Shown here one piece after another: positions 16,236 through 24,853 of a stretch of 24,903 nt of DNA. The position numbers and the translations under genes are program-made. The stretch comes from a bacterium. Lineage in GTDB: Bacteria > Coprothermobacterota > Coprothermobacteria > Coprothermobacterales > JAADFF01. The notes beneath the pieces were generated by a model that saw nothing but the letters and a program-made list of their open reading frames with translations, did no database searches and had not been told where the DNA came from. The stretch lies in assembly GCA_027063755.1 (NCBI GenBank), contig JAMORD010000142.1:1-24903 (forward strand). The letters are read 5' to 3'. The first letter of the stretch is position 1; every line of letters starts with the position of its first letter.

Positions 16236-17456
16236 ATGTCTAAAAAGATATTGTTCGTCATATTAGATGGAGTAGGAGATCGTGTTCTTAATGGGAGAAC
16301 TCCTCTTGAGGTAGCCGTAAAACCAAACATGGATTTTATCGCTAAAAATGGTGTACAGGGAATTGTAGATGTTATTTCACCCGGTGTTATCCCGGGTTCT
16401 GATACAGCCCACCTTAGTCTTATGGGATATGATCCGTATAAGTCTTATACTGGTCGTGGCCCTCTTGAAGCTATGGGAGCAGGTATTGAGGTAAAGCCTG
16501 GTGATATTGGTTTTAGAGTCAACTTTGCTACGGTAGATGAAAATTGGATTATCAAAGATAGAAGAGCTGGTCGTATTAAAGATGCTCGTCCACTTGCCGA
16601 GGTTTTAGATGGTATGGAGATAGATGGTGTGAAAATTATACTCAGGGCTACTGTTGAGCATAGAGGTGCCCTTGTGCTCCGTGGAGAAGGGCTTTCTGAT
16701 AAAATCACCGATGCCGATCCCCATGAAGTGGGGAAACCTGTACTTGAGGTAAAACCCACCGATGATAGTGAAGAGGCTAAACGCACAGCAGACATTGTCA
16801 ATAAGTTCATCAAGAAATCTTATGAAATGCTTAAAGACCATCCACTAAACAAAGATAGAGAAAAACAGGGGCTTCTTCCTGCCAACATAGTATTGCCTAG
16901 AGGACCGGGTAAGGTTCCACATCTCCAATCGTTTGAAGATAAGTGGGGTATTAAAGGTATTTTCATAGCAGGAGTAGCTCTATTAAAGGGACTTGGTCGT
17001 TTTGCAGGTCTTCCAGCACCAGACCTTGAGGGCGCTACAGGTGGATATGATACAAATCCCATGGTAAAGATAGATCGTGCCCTAAAATTCCTCTATGAAG
17101 AAGATGGTGATATTGCATTTATCAACTTTAAGGCTACCGATGTTGCAGGTCATGATATGAACTTTGAGAAGAAAGTGGAAATGATAGAAAAGGCTGACAA
17201 GATGTTTGAAAAGGTGCTTGACAAAGATGATCTTGTTATAGCTATTACAGGTGACCATAGCACACCGGTAACCAAGGGAGATCACTCTGGAGATCCTGTG
17301 CCACTGGTTCTTTATGCTCCCAATGTCCGCACAGATAACACTCTTTACTTCTCTGAAAGAGAAGCGGCCATGGGAGGCCTTGGTCGTATAAAGGGATTTG
17401 ATATAATGCCTATACTAATGGATCTTTCTGATAAGGCCCATAAGTTTGGAGCATAA
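16236..17456 (+). CDS. apgM: 2,3-bisphosphoglycerate-independent phosphoglycerate mutase, archaeal type
   Basis: Interconverts 3- and 2-phosphoglycerate in glycolysis and gluconeogenesis with a phosphoserine intermediate and two metals (alkaline phosphatase fold); 406 residues, normal for ApgM and shorter than the roughly 510 of GpmI. Conserved stretches are VILDGVGDR (metal Asp), [15 protein letters not shown] (nucleophile Ser), [30 protein letters not shown] and [19 protein letters not shown]. ATGs at 16230 and 16236 are in frame. AGGAGGTGA at 16222-16230 places the start at 16236 and excludes 16230. No terminator lies between its stop and the next gene. Confidence 0.95.
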   Translation: MSKKILFVILDGVGDRVLNGRTPLEVAVKPNMDFIAKNGVQGIVDVISPGVIPGSDTAHLSLMGYDPYKSYTGRGPLEAMGAGIEVKPGDIGFRVNFATVDENWIIKDRRAGRIKDARPLAEVLDGMEIDGVKIILRATVEHRGALVLRGEGLSDKITDADPHEVGKPVLEVKPTDDSEEAKRTADIVNKFIKKSYEMLKDHPLNKDREKQGLLPANIVLPRGPGKVPHLQSFEDKWGIKGIFIAGVALLKGLGRFAGLPAPDLEGATGGYDTNPMVKIDRALKFLYEEDGDIAFINFKATDVAGHDMNFEKKVEMIEKADKMFEKVLDKDDLVIAITGDHSTPVTKGDHSGDPVPLVLYAPNVRTDNTLYFSEREAAMGGLGRIKGFDIMPILMDLSDKAHKFGA

Positions 17457-17480
17457 AATACAGTAAGGGGGGAAGCTGCG

Positions 17481-17990
17481 ATGAGCAAATTTTTAAAGGT
17501 GCTGGCAATTTTTACCCTAATAGGAGTCATTATATTGTCTGCCCTTATAGGTGTTGAATATTATAAGGTGAAAGTTAGCAAGCAGGTCCCCCAGATTTAT
17601 ATTAAGCAGATAACAGTTAGTGCTGGAACCCCCTACGCTTTTACGCGTAGGGGGCTTTATTATAAGATTTATCCACCTGAAATTATAGATGGGGTCTTGT
17701 ATATGCGTATTGATGATATGCCTATAGTCTTCGGTGGCTATGGTAATGTCAGCTATGGTGTTATGCTTGATAATCCTCGTGACATTATCCTCAATCTTCC
17801 CAGTAAGAAATTGATGTTTCAAGAAGATAGCAAAAATGTTGTGCTGTCATTTGGTTCTACATATTTGCTTCACAAAATTGTCTGCAAAAATTATGTATGT
17901 ATGGCTCCCCTTAGAGAGGTAGCCGAGATATTAGGTCGCAAGGTTGATATGTATCAAAATGGTAAAGTGCTTGTTATTCACAATGAGTAG
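17481..17990 (+). CDS. Membrane-anchored protein with copper-amine-oxidase-N-like domain
   Basis: A 169-residue protein with a short basic N-terminus, one hydrophobic helix (about 6-27, VLAIFTLIGVIILSALIGV) and an extracytoplasmic remainder. The C-terminus APLREVAEILGRKVDMYQNGKVLVI resembles the repeat found in copper amine oxidase N-like (stalk) domains, common in secreted clostridial and Thermotoga proteins; it is not an enzyme motif. Role unknown, perhaps cell-wall related. The ribosome site is AAGGGGGG at 17465-17472. Codons 50-58 form a strong terminator-like hairpin. The 3' end overlaps the convergent cyclohydrolase gene by 13 nt, with no terminator at that junction. Confidence 0.8.
   Translation: MSKFLKVLAIFTLIGVIILSALIGVEYYKVKVSKQVPQIYIKQITVSAGTPYAFTRRGLYYKIYPPEIIDGVLYMRIDDMPIVFGGYGNVSYGVMLDNPRDIILNLPSKKLMFQEDSKNVVLSFGSTYLLHKIVCKNYVCMAPLREVAEILGRKVDMYQNGKVLVIHNE
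17629..17661 (+). terminator. Terminator-like hairpin within the coding sequence
   Basis: A perfect 10-bp stem CCCCCTACGC/GCGTAGGGGG (17629-17638, 17645-17654) with loop TTTTAC is followed by CTTTATT. It lies about 150 nt into the preceding ORF. It may stop part of the transcription coming from apgM, or it may simply be a secondary structure in the message. Confidence 0.5.
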
Positions 17991-18562
17991 CTTGCTAGGG
18001 TTTCGTATATTACCTTGTCGTATAGATATGTGCGTTTAAATGCCTTCAGTGCAAGTTCTTTTCGTATCTTAAGAGGAATCTTCTTGTTTTGTGAAATGTA
18101 ATCCATAACTATTTCATAATCTGTTGGTTCTATTAAAACTACAACATCTTTGTAGTTTTTTGCTGCTGCTCTAATGAGCGATACCCCGCCTATGTCTATA
18201 TATTCAAGTATTTGATCTTCGGTAAGCCCTTTTTCTGCCATTTTCTCAAATGGATATAAGTTAACTGCTACAATGTCTATTGGTTTTCCACCAATGGCCT
18301 CTAAGTCTTTCATGTCTCCGGAAAGATGTCTTCGTGCCAGTATACCCCCAAATACTTTGGGATGTAGTGTTTTCACCCTGCCCCCCATAATCTCAGGGAA
18401 ACCTGTATAAGTGCTTATGGGAAGCACAGGAATGTCGTGCTGGCACAATAAGTTTGCCGTTCCTCCCGTAGAGAGAATTTTTATACCATGTTCATGTAGA
18501 ACTTTGGCAAGTGAAACAATACCTGTTTTATCGGAAACTGATAACAAAGCCATATGATACAT
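17978..18562 (-). CDS. purH: Stand-alone IMP cyclohydrolase (PurH N-terminal domain)
   Basis: Closes FAICAR to IMP, the last step of purine synthesis. The 194-residue product corresponds to the complete N-terminal MGS-like domain of bifunctional PurH: ALLSVSDKTG, LSTGGTANLL, GFPEIMGGRVKTLHPKVFGGILARR, IVAVNLYPFE and DIGGVSLIRAAAKNYKDVVVL. It ends at ETLASYSL just where the transformylase domain would begin. That other half is a separate gene at 21786 on the opposite strand. ATGs at 18580, 18562 and 18553 are in frame. The AAAGGGGGAAGGGA tract (18577-18564) acts as ribosome site, so 18562 or 18553 is the start. It is divergent from the diguanylate cyclase gene. Confidence 0.93.
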   Translation of the reverse strand: MYHMALLSVSDKTGIVSLAKVLHEHGIKILSTGGTANLLCQHDIPVLPISTYTGFPEIMGGRVKTLHPKVFGGILARRHLSGDMKDLEAIGGKPIDIVAVNLYPFEKMAEKGLTEDQILEYIDIGGVSLIRAAAKNYKDVVVLIEPTDYEIVMDYISQNKKIPLKIRKELALKAFKRTYLYDKVIYETLASYSL

Positions 18563-18586
18563 ATCCCTTCCCCCTTTCATACTTTG

Positions 18587-18592
18587 TATAAT
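18587..18592 (+). promoter_or_regulatory. Possible -10 box of the diguanylate cyclase gene
   Basis: TATAAT lies 38 nt before the proposed GTG start, in the short region divergent from the cyclohydrolase gene. No convincing -35 is seen at 16-18 nt, so this is tentative. Confidence 0.35.
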
Positions 18593-18625
18593 GATAACAA
18601 GAAATGTGCTGTGGAGGGGAAAATT

Positions 18626-19792
18626 GTGCTAAAAAGTCATATACTTGCAGAAATTGTTGATGCGATGGTGCCATATATTGAACCTACTGTGATGGAGGAA
18701 ACTGTTAGAGAAATTCTTTTGAAAGGTGGATATGAAATACAACCATCTGTAGAGGGTGAAGGTATAATATTTCCCAGTGGTATATATCATATTTTCTATG
18801 ATGGAAAGAGGCAATATGATTGGGAGCATGTCATTGGTAAGCTATTTAGCATCTATGGTATGTCTCATGAGTTGTACGATGACTTAGCGGCTAAAATGAC
18901 GGTGCTTAGAACGCTTACCCACACATTATCTGTGCTTGCCGCAGCGTCTACCGATATGGAAGGCATAAGGAAAGTGGTTGATGTAATTACAGCAGAAACA
19001 CAGCTTACCGATTTAGTGCTTGCCGTGTATGATGAAAAACCTCATATCATATACGCGCCAGAATATACCGAAAAAAGTAATCTTGAGGGGATTGTTGAAC
19101 GCAGTATTTTTACGCCTTTTACCAAGGAAAAGTTAAATGGGCATTTCATATATCCCCACACATACACAACAGATGAAGGCATTTTCTTTATAGGTTTTTT
19201 GACAGATAAAGACATACATATAAGAGTGGAGCCTGAGCTGCTGGAATTGCTCTTATACATACTCATTCCTTTCCTTAGATCGGTTTACCTATCTGAAATA
19301 GCTTTTTACGATGCCCTTACCGGGGTACTTACCAGAGGAAAACTTATGGAATCACTGTCTATGCTGTGGGATTTGTCGCAGTATACAGATGCTTCGGTTG
19401 GAATTCTTATGTGTGACATTGATCACTTTAAACATGTCAACGATACATATGGTCATGATGTAGGGGATATCGTATTAAAAGAGGTTGCACAGCGTATAAA
19501 AAAGACAGCTCCCAAAGGTGCTATCGTGGGACGCTATGGGGGCGAGGAGTTTGTTGTGGCATTCCATGCCACATCTAAAGAACAGGCTCGCAAATATGCT
19601 GAGGCTATTAGGTTATTGGTGGCCGATGCACCTGTTGTGTATCCTAAAGGTGCGATAGATATCACACTATCTATTGGTGGTGCTCTTGGTTCTCCTGTCA
19701 AAGGTGAAACATTTGCCGAGGTGCTAAAACGAGCCGATGAAAACTTATATGAGGCCAAGAGAACAGGGCGAAATCGTGTAATTGTTAAGTAA
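18626..19792 (+). CDS. Diguanylate cyclase (GGDEF domain) with N-terminal sensor-like region
   Basis: Makes c-di-GMP from two GTP. From GTG 18626 (ribosome site GGAGGGG, 18613-18619) the protein has 388 residues; a longer frame from 18554 has no ribosome site and covers the promoter region. Residues about 1-220 have no membrane helix and include a GAF-like stretch (LAAASTDMEGIRKVVDVITAETQLTDLVLAVYD), so cytosolic sensing is likely. The GGDEF domain fills about 225-388: DALTGVLTRGKL, CDIDHFKHVNDTYGHDVGD and the active-site loop RYGGEEF. The RxxD inhibitory site normally just before GGEEF is absent (APKG there), suggesting no product inhibition. It precedes purF by 71 nt. The PilZ protein at 3162 is a possible reader. 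Confidence 0.92.
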   Translation: MLKSHILAEIVDAMVPYIEPTVMEETVREILLKGGYEIQPSVEGEGIIFPSGIYHIFYDGKRQYDWEHVIGKLFSIYGMSHELYDDLAAKMTVLRTLTHTLSVLAAASTDMEGIRKVVDVITAETQLTDLVLAVYDEKPHIIYAPEYTEKSNLEGIVERSIFTPFTKEKLNGHFIYPHTYTTDEGIFFIGFLTDKDIHIRVEPELLELLLYILIPFLRSVYLSEIAFYDALTGVLTRGKLMESLSMLWDLSQYTDASVGILMCDIDHFKHVNDTYGHDVGDIVLKEVAQRIKKTAPKGAIVGRYGGEEFVVAFHATSKEQARKYAEAIRLLVADAPVVYPKGAIDITLSIGGALGSPVKGETFAEVLKRADENLYEAKRTGRNRVIVK

Positions 19793-19798
19793 ACTGTA

Positions 19799-19827
19799 TT
19801 GTCATATTAGAGATTAGTTGCTATAAT
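19799..19827 (+). promoter_or_regulatory. Promoter of the purF operon
   Basis: TTGTCA (19799-19804), a 17-nt spacer and TATAAT (19822-19827) with TGC in front, an extended -10. This is the best promoter in the window. It lies in the 71-nt gap between the cyclase gene and purF and would give a leader of about 30 nt. There is no room for a purine riboswitch, and no clear repressor box is seen. Confidence 0.85.
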
Positions 19828-19863
19828 ATCCACATCAAAGCGGGGGGTTAGGGGGAATGCAGC

Positions 19864-21192
19864 GTGTGCGGTATTGCTGGTGCTTTTGATGTTGAAAAAG
19901 CGTTTTTTATACTTCACGATATTTTGCTTCATCTTCAACATAGAGGACAAGAATCTGTTGGTATTGTAATGGATAACTTTACCAGTATAAAAGGCCACGG
20001 CCTTGTTAAAGAGGTACTTACCGAGAAGAGTTTCATTGAGGGGCATACAGGTATAGGACATGTTAGATATTCCACAGTTGGGGGAACGGAAGAAATACAA
20101 CCGCTTATAGGTTATACAGGTAAAGATAAGATAGCTGTGGCCCACAATGGTACTATTCCCGATGCACACAAGCGACGGGAAACTATTCTTGACCGGGGGG
20201 CTGTTTTTTCTACCACAGTAGATTCAGAACTCTTTCTTCACTATGTGTCTATTGCGCCATTTGATGATGCCCTTGAAAGTGTGTTGTGGACATTGCAAGT
20301 AATTCCCGCTGCCTATAGTGTTCTTGTTCTTCACGAACAATTTATGCTTGGGGCGAGAGATCCTTATGGATATAGACCGCTGTTTTGGGGAAGATATGAT
20401 GGAGGATATGTTGTTGCATCAGAGGACTCTGCACTGGTGGCCCTGGGTGCTACAGATATCACAGAAATAAAGCGTGGTGAAGTTGTGCTATTTGAAAGGG
20501 GTAAAGAACCTAAGTGTATTAGCCTTTCTGTAGATAAACCTGGCAGGTTTTGTGTATTTGAGTATATCTATTTTGCCAGACCGGACTCCAATCTTGGAGG
20601 TATTAATGTTCATAAGGCCCGATTTGAAATGGGAAGATGGCTTTATAAAGAGCATAAGATACAGGCAGATATCGTTATACCAGTGCTTGACTCAGGCTTG
20701 TCTGGAGCTTTAGGCTTTTCATCTGAATCTGGTATCCCCATGGACTTTGGCCTCATGAGAAACAGATATATGGGACGCACATTTATTATGCCCACAGATA
20801 GAAAGTCCTCTGTTAGGAAAAAGCTTATACCTATACCTGAAGTTGTTAAGGGTAAAGATGTTGTTCTTATAGATGATTCTATTGTAAGGGGAAGCACGAT
20901 GGGGGTCATTGTATCTATGCTCAGAGAGGCTGGTGCCCGAAAGGTCATTGTTGGTATACATTCACCACCTGTGAAATATCCATGTTTTTATGGAATAGAT
21001 ACGGCTACACGCAAAGAACTTATAGCCTCTGACCATACCATTGAGGAGATACGCGATGTGATAGGGGCAGATGAGCTATTTTACCTTTCAATAGAAGGAC
21101 TTATAAAGGCAGTGGGTAGGGAGGATGTATGCCTTGCTTGTCTAAATGGACATTACGATACATGGGTGCCCGAGGTGGATAGTGGTGTATAA
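19864..21192 (+). CDS. purF: Amidophosphoribosyltransferase
   Basis: First committed step of purine synthesis: PRPP plus glutamine to phosphoribosylamine. The 442-residue protein starts MCGIAGAF, so the Cys nucleophile of the class II glutaminase domain is residue 2, exposed by Met removal alone with no B. subtilis-like propeptide. Other glutaminase motifs are HRGQESVG, GHVRYSTVGG and AHNGT. The phosphoribosyltransferase domain has the PRPP loop VVLIDDSIVRGSTMG. Cysteines in KYPCFYGID and CLACLNG match the [4Fe-4S] ligands of the B. subtilis-type enzyme. The start is GTG 19864, fixed by the Cys, with AGGGGGA upstream. It is the first gene of the pur operon. Confidence 0.96.
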   Translation: MCGIAGAFDVEKAFFILHDILLHLQHRGQESVGIVMDNFTSIKGHGLVKEVLTEKSFIEGHTGIGHVRYSTVGGTEEIQPLIGYTGKDKIAVAHNGTIPDAHKRRETILDRGAVFSTTVDSELFLHYVSIAPFDDALESVLWTLQVIPAAYSVLVLHEQFMLGARDPYGYRPLFWGRYDGGYVVASEDSALVALGATDITEIKRGEVVLFERGKEPKCISLSVDKPGRFCVFEYIYFARPDSNLGGINVHKARFEMGRWLYKEHKIQADIVIPVLDSGLSGALGFSSESGIPMDFGLMRNRYMGRTFIMPTDRKSSVRKKLIPIPEVVKGKDVVLIDDSIVRGSTMGVIVSMLREAGARKVIVGIHSPPVKYPCFYGIDTATRKELIASDHTIEEIRDVIGADELFYLSIEGLIKAVGREDVCLACLNGHYDTWVPEVDSGV

Positions 21193-21826
21193 CATTGTGG
21201 TACTTGCCTCAGGTAGTGGTTCAAATTTTGAGGCTATAGTCAGGCAGACACGCCTTTATTTTACAGATATTACCGTGTCAATGTTGATAACCGATAAAAA
21301 GAATGCGTTTGCCATCAAACGGGCAGAGTATTTGGGTATACCGTACACTCTTCTACCTAAACATCATCGGTTTCGTGTGCTTGATGAGATTATAGACACT
21401 GTAAAACCTCATCTTATAGTGCTTGCTGGTTTTATGAGGATAATACCCAGATGGTTTGTAGAAAAACACTTCGGTAAGATTGTCAATATTCATCCGTCAC
21501 TTCTTCCTTCATTTCCTGGTATGCATGCTATCAGGCAGGCTTATGACTATGGTGTTAGGGTTACCGGTATCACCATTCATTTCGTTGACAGCGGAGTAGA
21601 TACTGGACCTATTATCTTTCAGTATCCACTGATGGTGAACCCTGAGTGGGATATAGAGAAGTTGGAAGAGTATATCCACAGGTTAGAACATCGTTTCTAT
21701 ACACCGGTGATAAACGGACTGCTTCATTGTCCTTATGAAATACGGGGGAGAAAAGTTATTTTTACAGATAACAGGGGGGATGCATGTGATATTTTCAGAG
21801 TTGAAAGAGGGGAGTATATCCCTTAG
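21185..21826 (+). CDS. purN: Phosphoribosylglycinamide formyltransferase (folate-dependent)
   Basis: Transfers formyl from 10-formyl-tetrahydrofolate to GAR; 213 residues. Conserved motifs are NIVVLASGSGSNFEAI, the substrate/formyl site VNIHPSLLPSFPG (catalytic Asn and His) and TIHFVDSGVDTGPII (catalytic Asp). GTG codons at 21182 and 21185 are possible starts. GAGGTGGA at 21172-21179 favours 21185. It overlaps the end of purF by 8 nt and its own 3' end overlaps the AICAR transformylase gene by 41 nt, indicating tight coupling. Confidence 0.94.
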   Translation: MYNIVVLASGSGSNFEAIVRQTRLYFTDITVSMLITDKKNAFAIKRAEYLGIPYTLLPKHHRFRVLDEIIDTVKPHLIVLAGFMRIIPRWFVEKHFGKIVNIHPSLLPSFPGMHAIRQAYDYGVRVTGITIHFVDSGVDTGPIIFQYPLMVNPEWDIEKLEEYIHRLEHRFYTPVINGLLHCPYEIRGRKVIFTDNRGDACDIFRVERGEYIP

Positions 21827-22685
21827 GTATGGAGAAAATCCTCATGAAAAGGCATGGGTGTATGGTGAACCGGCATTCCAGCTTCTTCATGAAGGACGAC
21901 AGATTTCTTACAACAACCTGCTTGATGCCGATGCGGCGTGGGCTGTTGCACAACATTTAAAAGACATAGCACCGTTTGGAGCTGTAGCACTAAAACACCA
22001 GACACCGTGTGGAGTGGCTGTTGCCGATACACCAGAAGAAGCGGTAAGAAAGGCAATAGATGCCGATGCAGAATCTGCCTATGGTGGAATACTGGCAGTG
22101 AACTTTCCGTTCACTTTGTCTGTTGCCAAATCTTACAAGAAATATTTGGAGGTTATTGTAGCGCCAGAGTTTACCGAAGAAGCTCTTGCATATCTTAGGA
22201 AAAAGAAAGTGCGTCTTATAGTTCCCAGTAGCTACAACGCCCTTGTAGGAAAACCTGCTTTTGGGGCTTTAGTTGTTTCTGAAAGAATACTTCCACCGCT
22301 GGAGTTTCAGCTACAGGTTGGAGAGCCCGTGTCCGATGATGTTGTGATGGATATGAAGCTTGCGTATATTGCCGTAGAAGGTGTAAAGTCCAATGCCATT
22401 GTCATTGTAAAAAATGGTGTCACTGTAGGTATGGGTACGGGGCAACCCTCTCGGAAACGGGCAGCGTGGATTGCCACAACACTTGCAGGTGATAAAGCAC
22501 ATGGGGCTGTTGCCGCTTCTGATGCCTTCTTTCCATTTCCCGATGGGCTAGAGATATTGGCAGAGGCAGGGGTTGGTGTTGTTGTAGCCCCTTTGGGTTC
22601 TAAAAGAGATGAAGAGGTTTTAAAGAGGGCTGAAGAGCTGGGTATTACTTTCTACTCTGCACCGTCTCGTGTATTTAGACACTAA
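21786..22685 (+). CDS. purH: Stand-alone AICAR transformylase (PurH C-terminal domain)
   Basis: Formylates AICAR to FAICAR using 10-formyl-tetrahydrofolate. The 299-residue product is only the C-terminal domain of PurH: SLRYGENPHEKAWVY, ISYNNLLDADAAWAV, catalytic Lys70-His71 in ALKHQTPCGVA (usually KHxNPCG), AESAYGGILAVN, GMGTGQPSRKRAA and ASDAFFPFPDGLE. No MGS-like domain precedes it; the upstream 41 nt belong to purN in another frame. GTG 21786 is preferred, being 6 nt after GGGGGG (21774-21779). ATG 21780 touches that tract, and ATG 21735 lacks a ribosome site. The cyclohydrolase partner is at 17978-18562 on the other strand. Confidence 0.94.
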   Translation: MIFSELKEGSISLRYGENPHEKAWVYGEPAFQLLHEGRQISYNNLLDADAAWAVAQHLKDIAPFGAVALKHQTPCGVAVADTPEEAVRKAIDADAESAYGGILAVNFPFTLSVAKSYKKYLEVIVAPEFTEEALAYLRKKKVRLIVPSSYNALVGKPAFGALVVSERILPPLEFQLQVGEPVSDDVVMDMKLAYIAVEGVKSNAIVIVKNGVTVGMGTGQPSRKRAAWIATTLAGDKAHGAVAASDAFFPFPDGLEILAEAGVGVVVAPLGSKRDEEVLKRAEELGITFYSAPSRVFRH

Positions 22686-22697
22686 GGAGGGGTTAAT

Positions 22698-23885
22698 ATG
22701 AAGATTGTTATAGTAGGCAGTGGTGGAAGAGAACATGCTATGGGATGGGCTTTTTATAGAGAGGGCTATGATGTTTACTATGTGCCCGGTAATCCTGGCA
22801 CTGCACGACATGGTACCAATATTGCTGAAATACCAGATGAAGAGGATATCTTAGTTATTCCCGGCTCTGAGACATATATTGCCGGTGGTATAGCCGATGG
22901 CAAAGACAATGTCTTTGCACCAGATAGCAGGGGGGCTCGTCTTGAGTCTTCTAAGATATGGGCAAAAGAGTTTATGAAAAGACACGGTATACCTACAGCT
23001 CCGTTTATTGTGGCAAACACTCCTAATGAGCTGAAAACTGCTCTAAAATCGTTTTCACCTCCTTATGTAATTAAGGCCGATGGACTGGCCGGTGGAAAAG
23101 GTGTCATCATAGAAGATGACTTTAATAGGGCCCTTGAGAAGGGAACTATGCTTATTGAGGGAAGCCTTCTGAAAGGTGTTAAAGGGCCAGTTGTGGTTGA
23201 AGAGTATTTACCCGGTGTTGAACTATCTGCTATGGCTGTTGCCTCGGGAGAACACTTTGCGTTGTTTCCTTTTACACGCGACTATAAACGGGCATGCGAT
23301 GGTGGAAAGGGTCCCAATACAGGTGGTATGGGGGCTGTTGGACCGATTAATGTTGATAAGGGTATTGTAGACCAGATAGAAAAGATATATCGTTTGACAC
23401 TTGATGGTCTGAAATCTGAAGGTATTTCTTATAAAGGCTTTTTATATATAGGACTGATGATAAAAGATGACAAGGTTTATGTGCTTGAATACAATGTTCG
23501 CATGGGGGATCCCGAAACAGAGATTATTGTGATGATGAATCCCTCTGGCTTTGTAAGAAGTGTTCTAAGTGCATACAGAGGAGAATCCATTCAGCCGATT
23601 GTTCCTAAGTGTTTTGCCATAGATGTTGTTGTTGCCTCAGAGGGATATCCACTATCGCCTCGTAAGGGTCAGGTTATTGAAAAAGAGCCAACGGGATTTG
23701 CCTTTTATGCTGGTGTAAAGGAAGAAAATGGGAAACTTATTGTTTCTGGTGGCAGGGTCTTCCACTGTATGGGGACAGGTATGACACCAGAAGAGGCACG
23801 CACATCGGCCTACAGGTGCGCAGAGTCTGTATCTTTCCCTGGTGCATTTTTTAGAAGGGATATCGGAGAGCTTATTGAGAGGTGA
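22698..23885 (+). CDS. purD: Phosphoribosylamine-glycine ligase (GAR synthetase)
   Basis: ATP-grasp ligase joining phosphoribosylamine and glycine; 395 residues, a little under the usual 420 or so. Motifs are IVGSGGREHAMGW, YYVPGNPGTA, LESSKIWAKEFMKRHGIPTA, the ATP loop VIKADGLAGGKGVII, VVEEYLPGVELSAMA, DGGKGPNTGGMGAVGP and EYNVRMGDPETE. The segment around residues 50-75 (ILVIPGSETYIAGGIADG) diverges from the common VGPExPLxxG wording but keeps its layout. ATG 22698 has AAGGAGGGG upstream, 12 nt after the previous stop. Confidence 0.95.
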   Translation: MKIVIVGSGGREHAMGWAFYREGYDVYYVPGNPGTARHGTNIAEIPDEEDILVIPGSETYIAGGIADGKDNVFAPDSRGARLESSKIWAKEFMKRHGIPTAPFIVANTPNELKTALKSFSPPYVIKADGLAGGKGVIIEDDFNRALEKGTMLIEGSLLKGVKGPVVVEEYLPGVELSAMAVASGEHFALFPFTRDYKRACDGGKGPNTGGMGAVGPINVDKGIVDQIEKIYRLTLDGLKSEGISYKGFLYIGLMIKDDKVYVLEYNVRMGDPETEIIVMMNPSGFVRSVLSAYRGESIQPIVPKCFAIDVVVASEGYPLSPRKGQVIEKEPTGFAFYAGVKEENGKLIVSGGRVFHCMGTGMTPEEARTSAYRCAESVSFPGAFFRRDIGELIER

Positions 23886-23890
23886 GAACA

Positions 23891-24826
23891 TTGAAAACAT
23901 ATACATACAGGCAAGCTGGTGTAGATGTGAAAAAGGGTGATGAATTTGCCAGCTACATTAAGGAAAGGGTAAGTGTTCCCGACTGGCTTATAAAGGAGCC
24001 AACGGGGTATGCTTCTATACTGTCATTTGTCAATCCACCTATTGTTGTGACAGCCGATGGTATAGGCACGAAGATTTTGCTTCATACGAAATATGAGCGT
24101 TTTAGAGATGCAGCTATGGACCTTGTGGCCATGAACTACAACGATATTGTTGCCGTCGGCGGTAGACCATTGGCTTTTTTAGACTATCTTGGGGTTTCTG
24201 ATATAGGTGGGTTTTTAAAGAATTTTATAGAGACCCTTGCTGGAGTACTTGAAGAGGTTGATATGTACCTTGTTGCCGGTGAAACGGCGGAGATGCCGGA
24301 CATATACGACAAAGGGCATTGGGATGCTGCAGGATTTGCCATTGGTATATGGGAGAAAAAACTACCTATAGATGATATTCAAATAGGTGATGTCATCATG
24401 GGTATTCCTTCATCAGGTTTTCACTCCAATGGTTGGAGTCTTATTAGAAAGATTATTGATGAAGAGAACATAGATATTGAAAAACTTCTATTTGATCTCC
24501 TTGCAGGTACTCGTATCTACAAAGAGGCTATACAGTTATTTCCATATGTTAAGGCCATAGCTCATGTTACCGGTGGAGGTATTAAGAGGGCGCTGAGAAG
24601 GGTACTCAAAGATAAGGGCTATCGCATAGGACTACCACAGCGGGATTTTATAAACTGGATACTTGGCTATGTAGATTTTGAAGAGGCCCTAAATACATTT
24701 AATATGGGTATTGGCCTCATAGTTGTGGTGTCACCTGAAAATATAGACCATGTTCTTCGTGTATATGAAGATGCCCTCATTATAGGCAAAGTATCACCAT
24801 TTATTGAAGTGAAATATGGCTTATAG
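23891..24826 (+). CDS. purM: Phosphoribosylformylglycinamidine cyclo-ligase (AIR synthetase)
   Basis: ATP-dependent closure of FGAM to AIR; 311 residues, shorter than the common 330-350. Recognisable parts are YRQAGVDVKKGDEF, VTADGIGTKILL (family TDGVGTK), DLVAMNYNDIVAVGGRPLAFLDYLGV, VAGETAEMPDIY, GIPSSGFHSNGWSLIRK and AHVTGGGIKRALRR. GTG 23882 is in frame but lies within the ribosome site AGAGGTGA that also ends purD. TTG 23891 is therefore the start, 5 nt after the purD stop. Confidence 0.93.
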   Translation: MKTYTYRQAGVDVKKGDEFASYIKERVSVPDWLIKEPTGYASILSFVNPPIVVTADGIGTKILLHTKYERFRDAAMDLVAMNYNDIVAVGGRPLAFLDYLGVSDIGGFLKNFIETLAGVLEEVDMYLVAGETAEMPDIYDKGHWDAAGFAIGIWEKKLPIDDIQIGDVIMGIPSSGFHSNGWSLIRKIIDEENIDIEKLLFDLLAGTRIYKEAIQLFPYVKAIAHVTGGGIKRALRRVLKDKGYRIGLPQRDFINWILGYVDFEEALNTFNMGIGLIVVVSPENIDHVLRVYEDALIIGKVSPFIEVKYGL

Positions 24827-24853
24827 CCTAAATATACCTAAGGGGGGATGCAT

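Noticed and set aside
19793-19863. Purine riboswitch or PurR operator upstream of purF
   Set aside because: The gap is 71 nt and is mostly promoter and ribosome site; no aptamer-like stems or paired boxes could be seen.
23882-23893. GTG 23882 as the start of purM
   Set aside because: It lies inside the AGAGGTGA ribosome site; TTG 23891 has the proper spacing and yields the conserved N-terminus.
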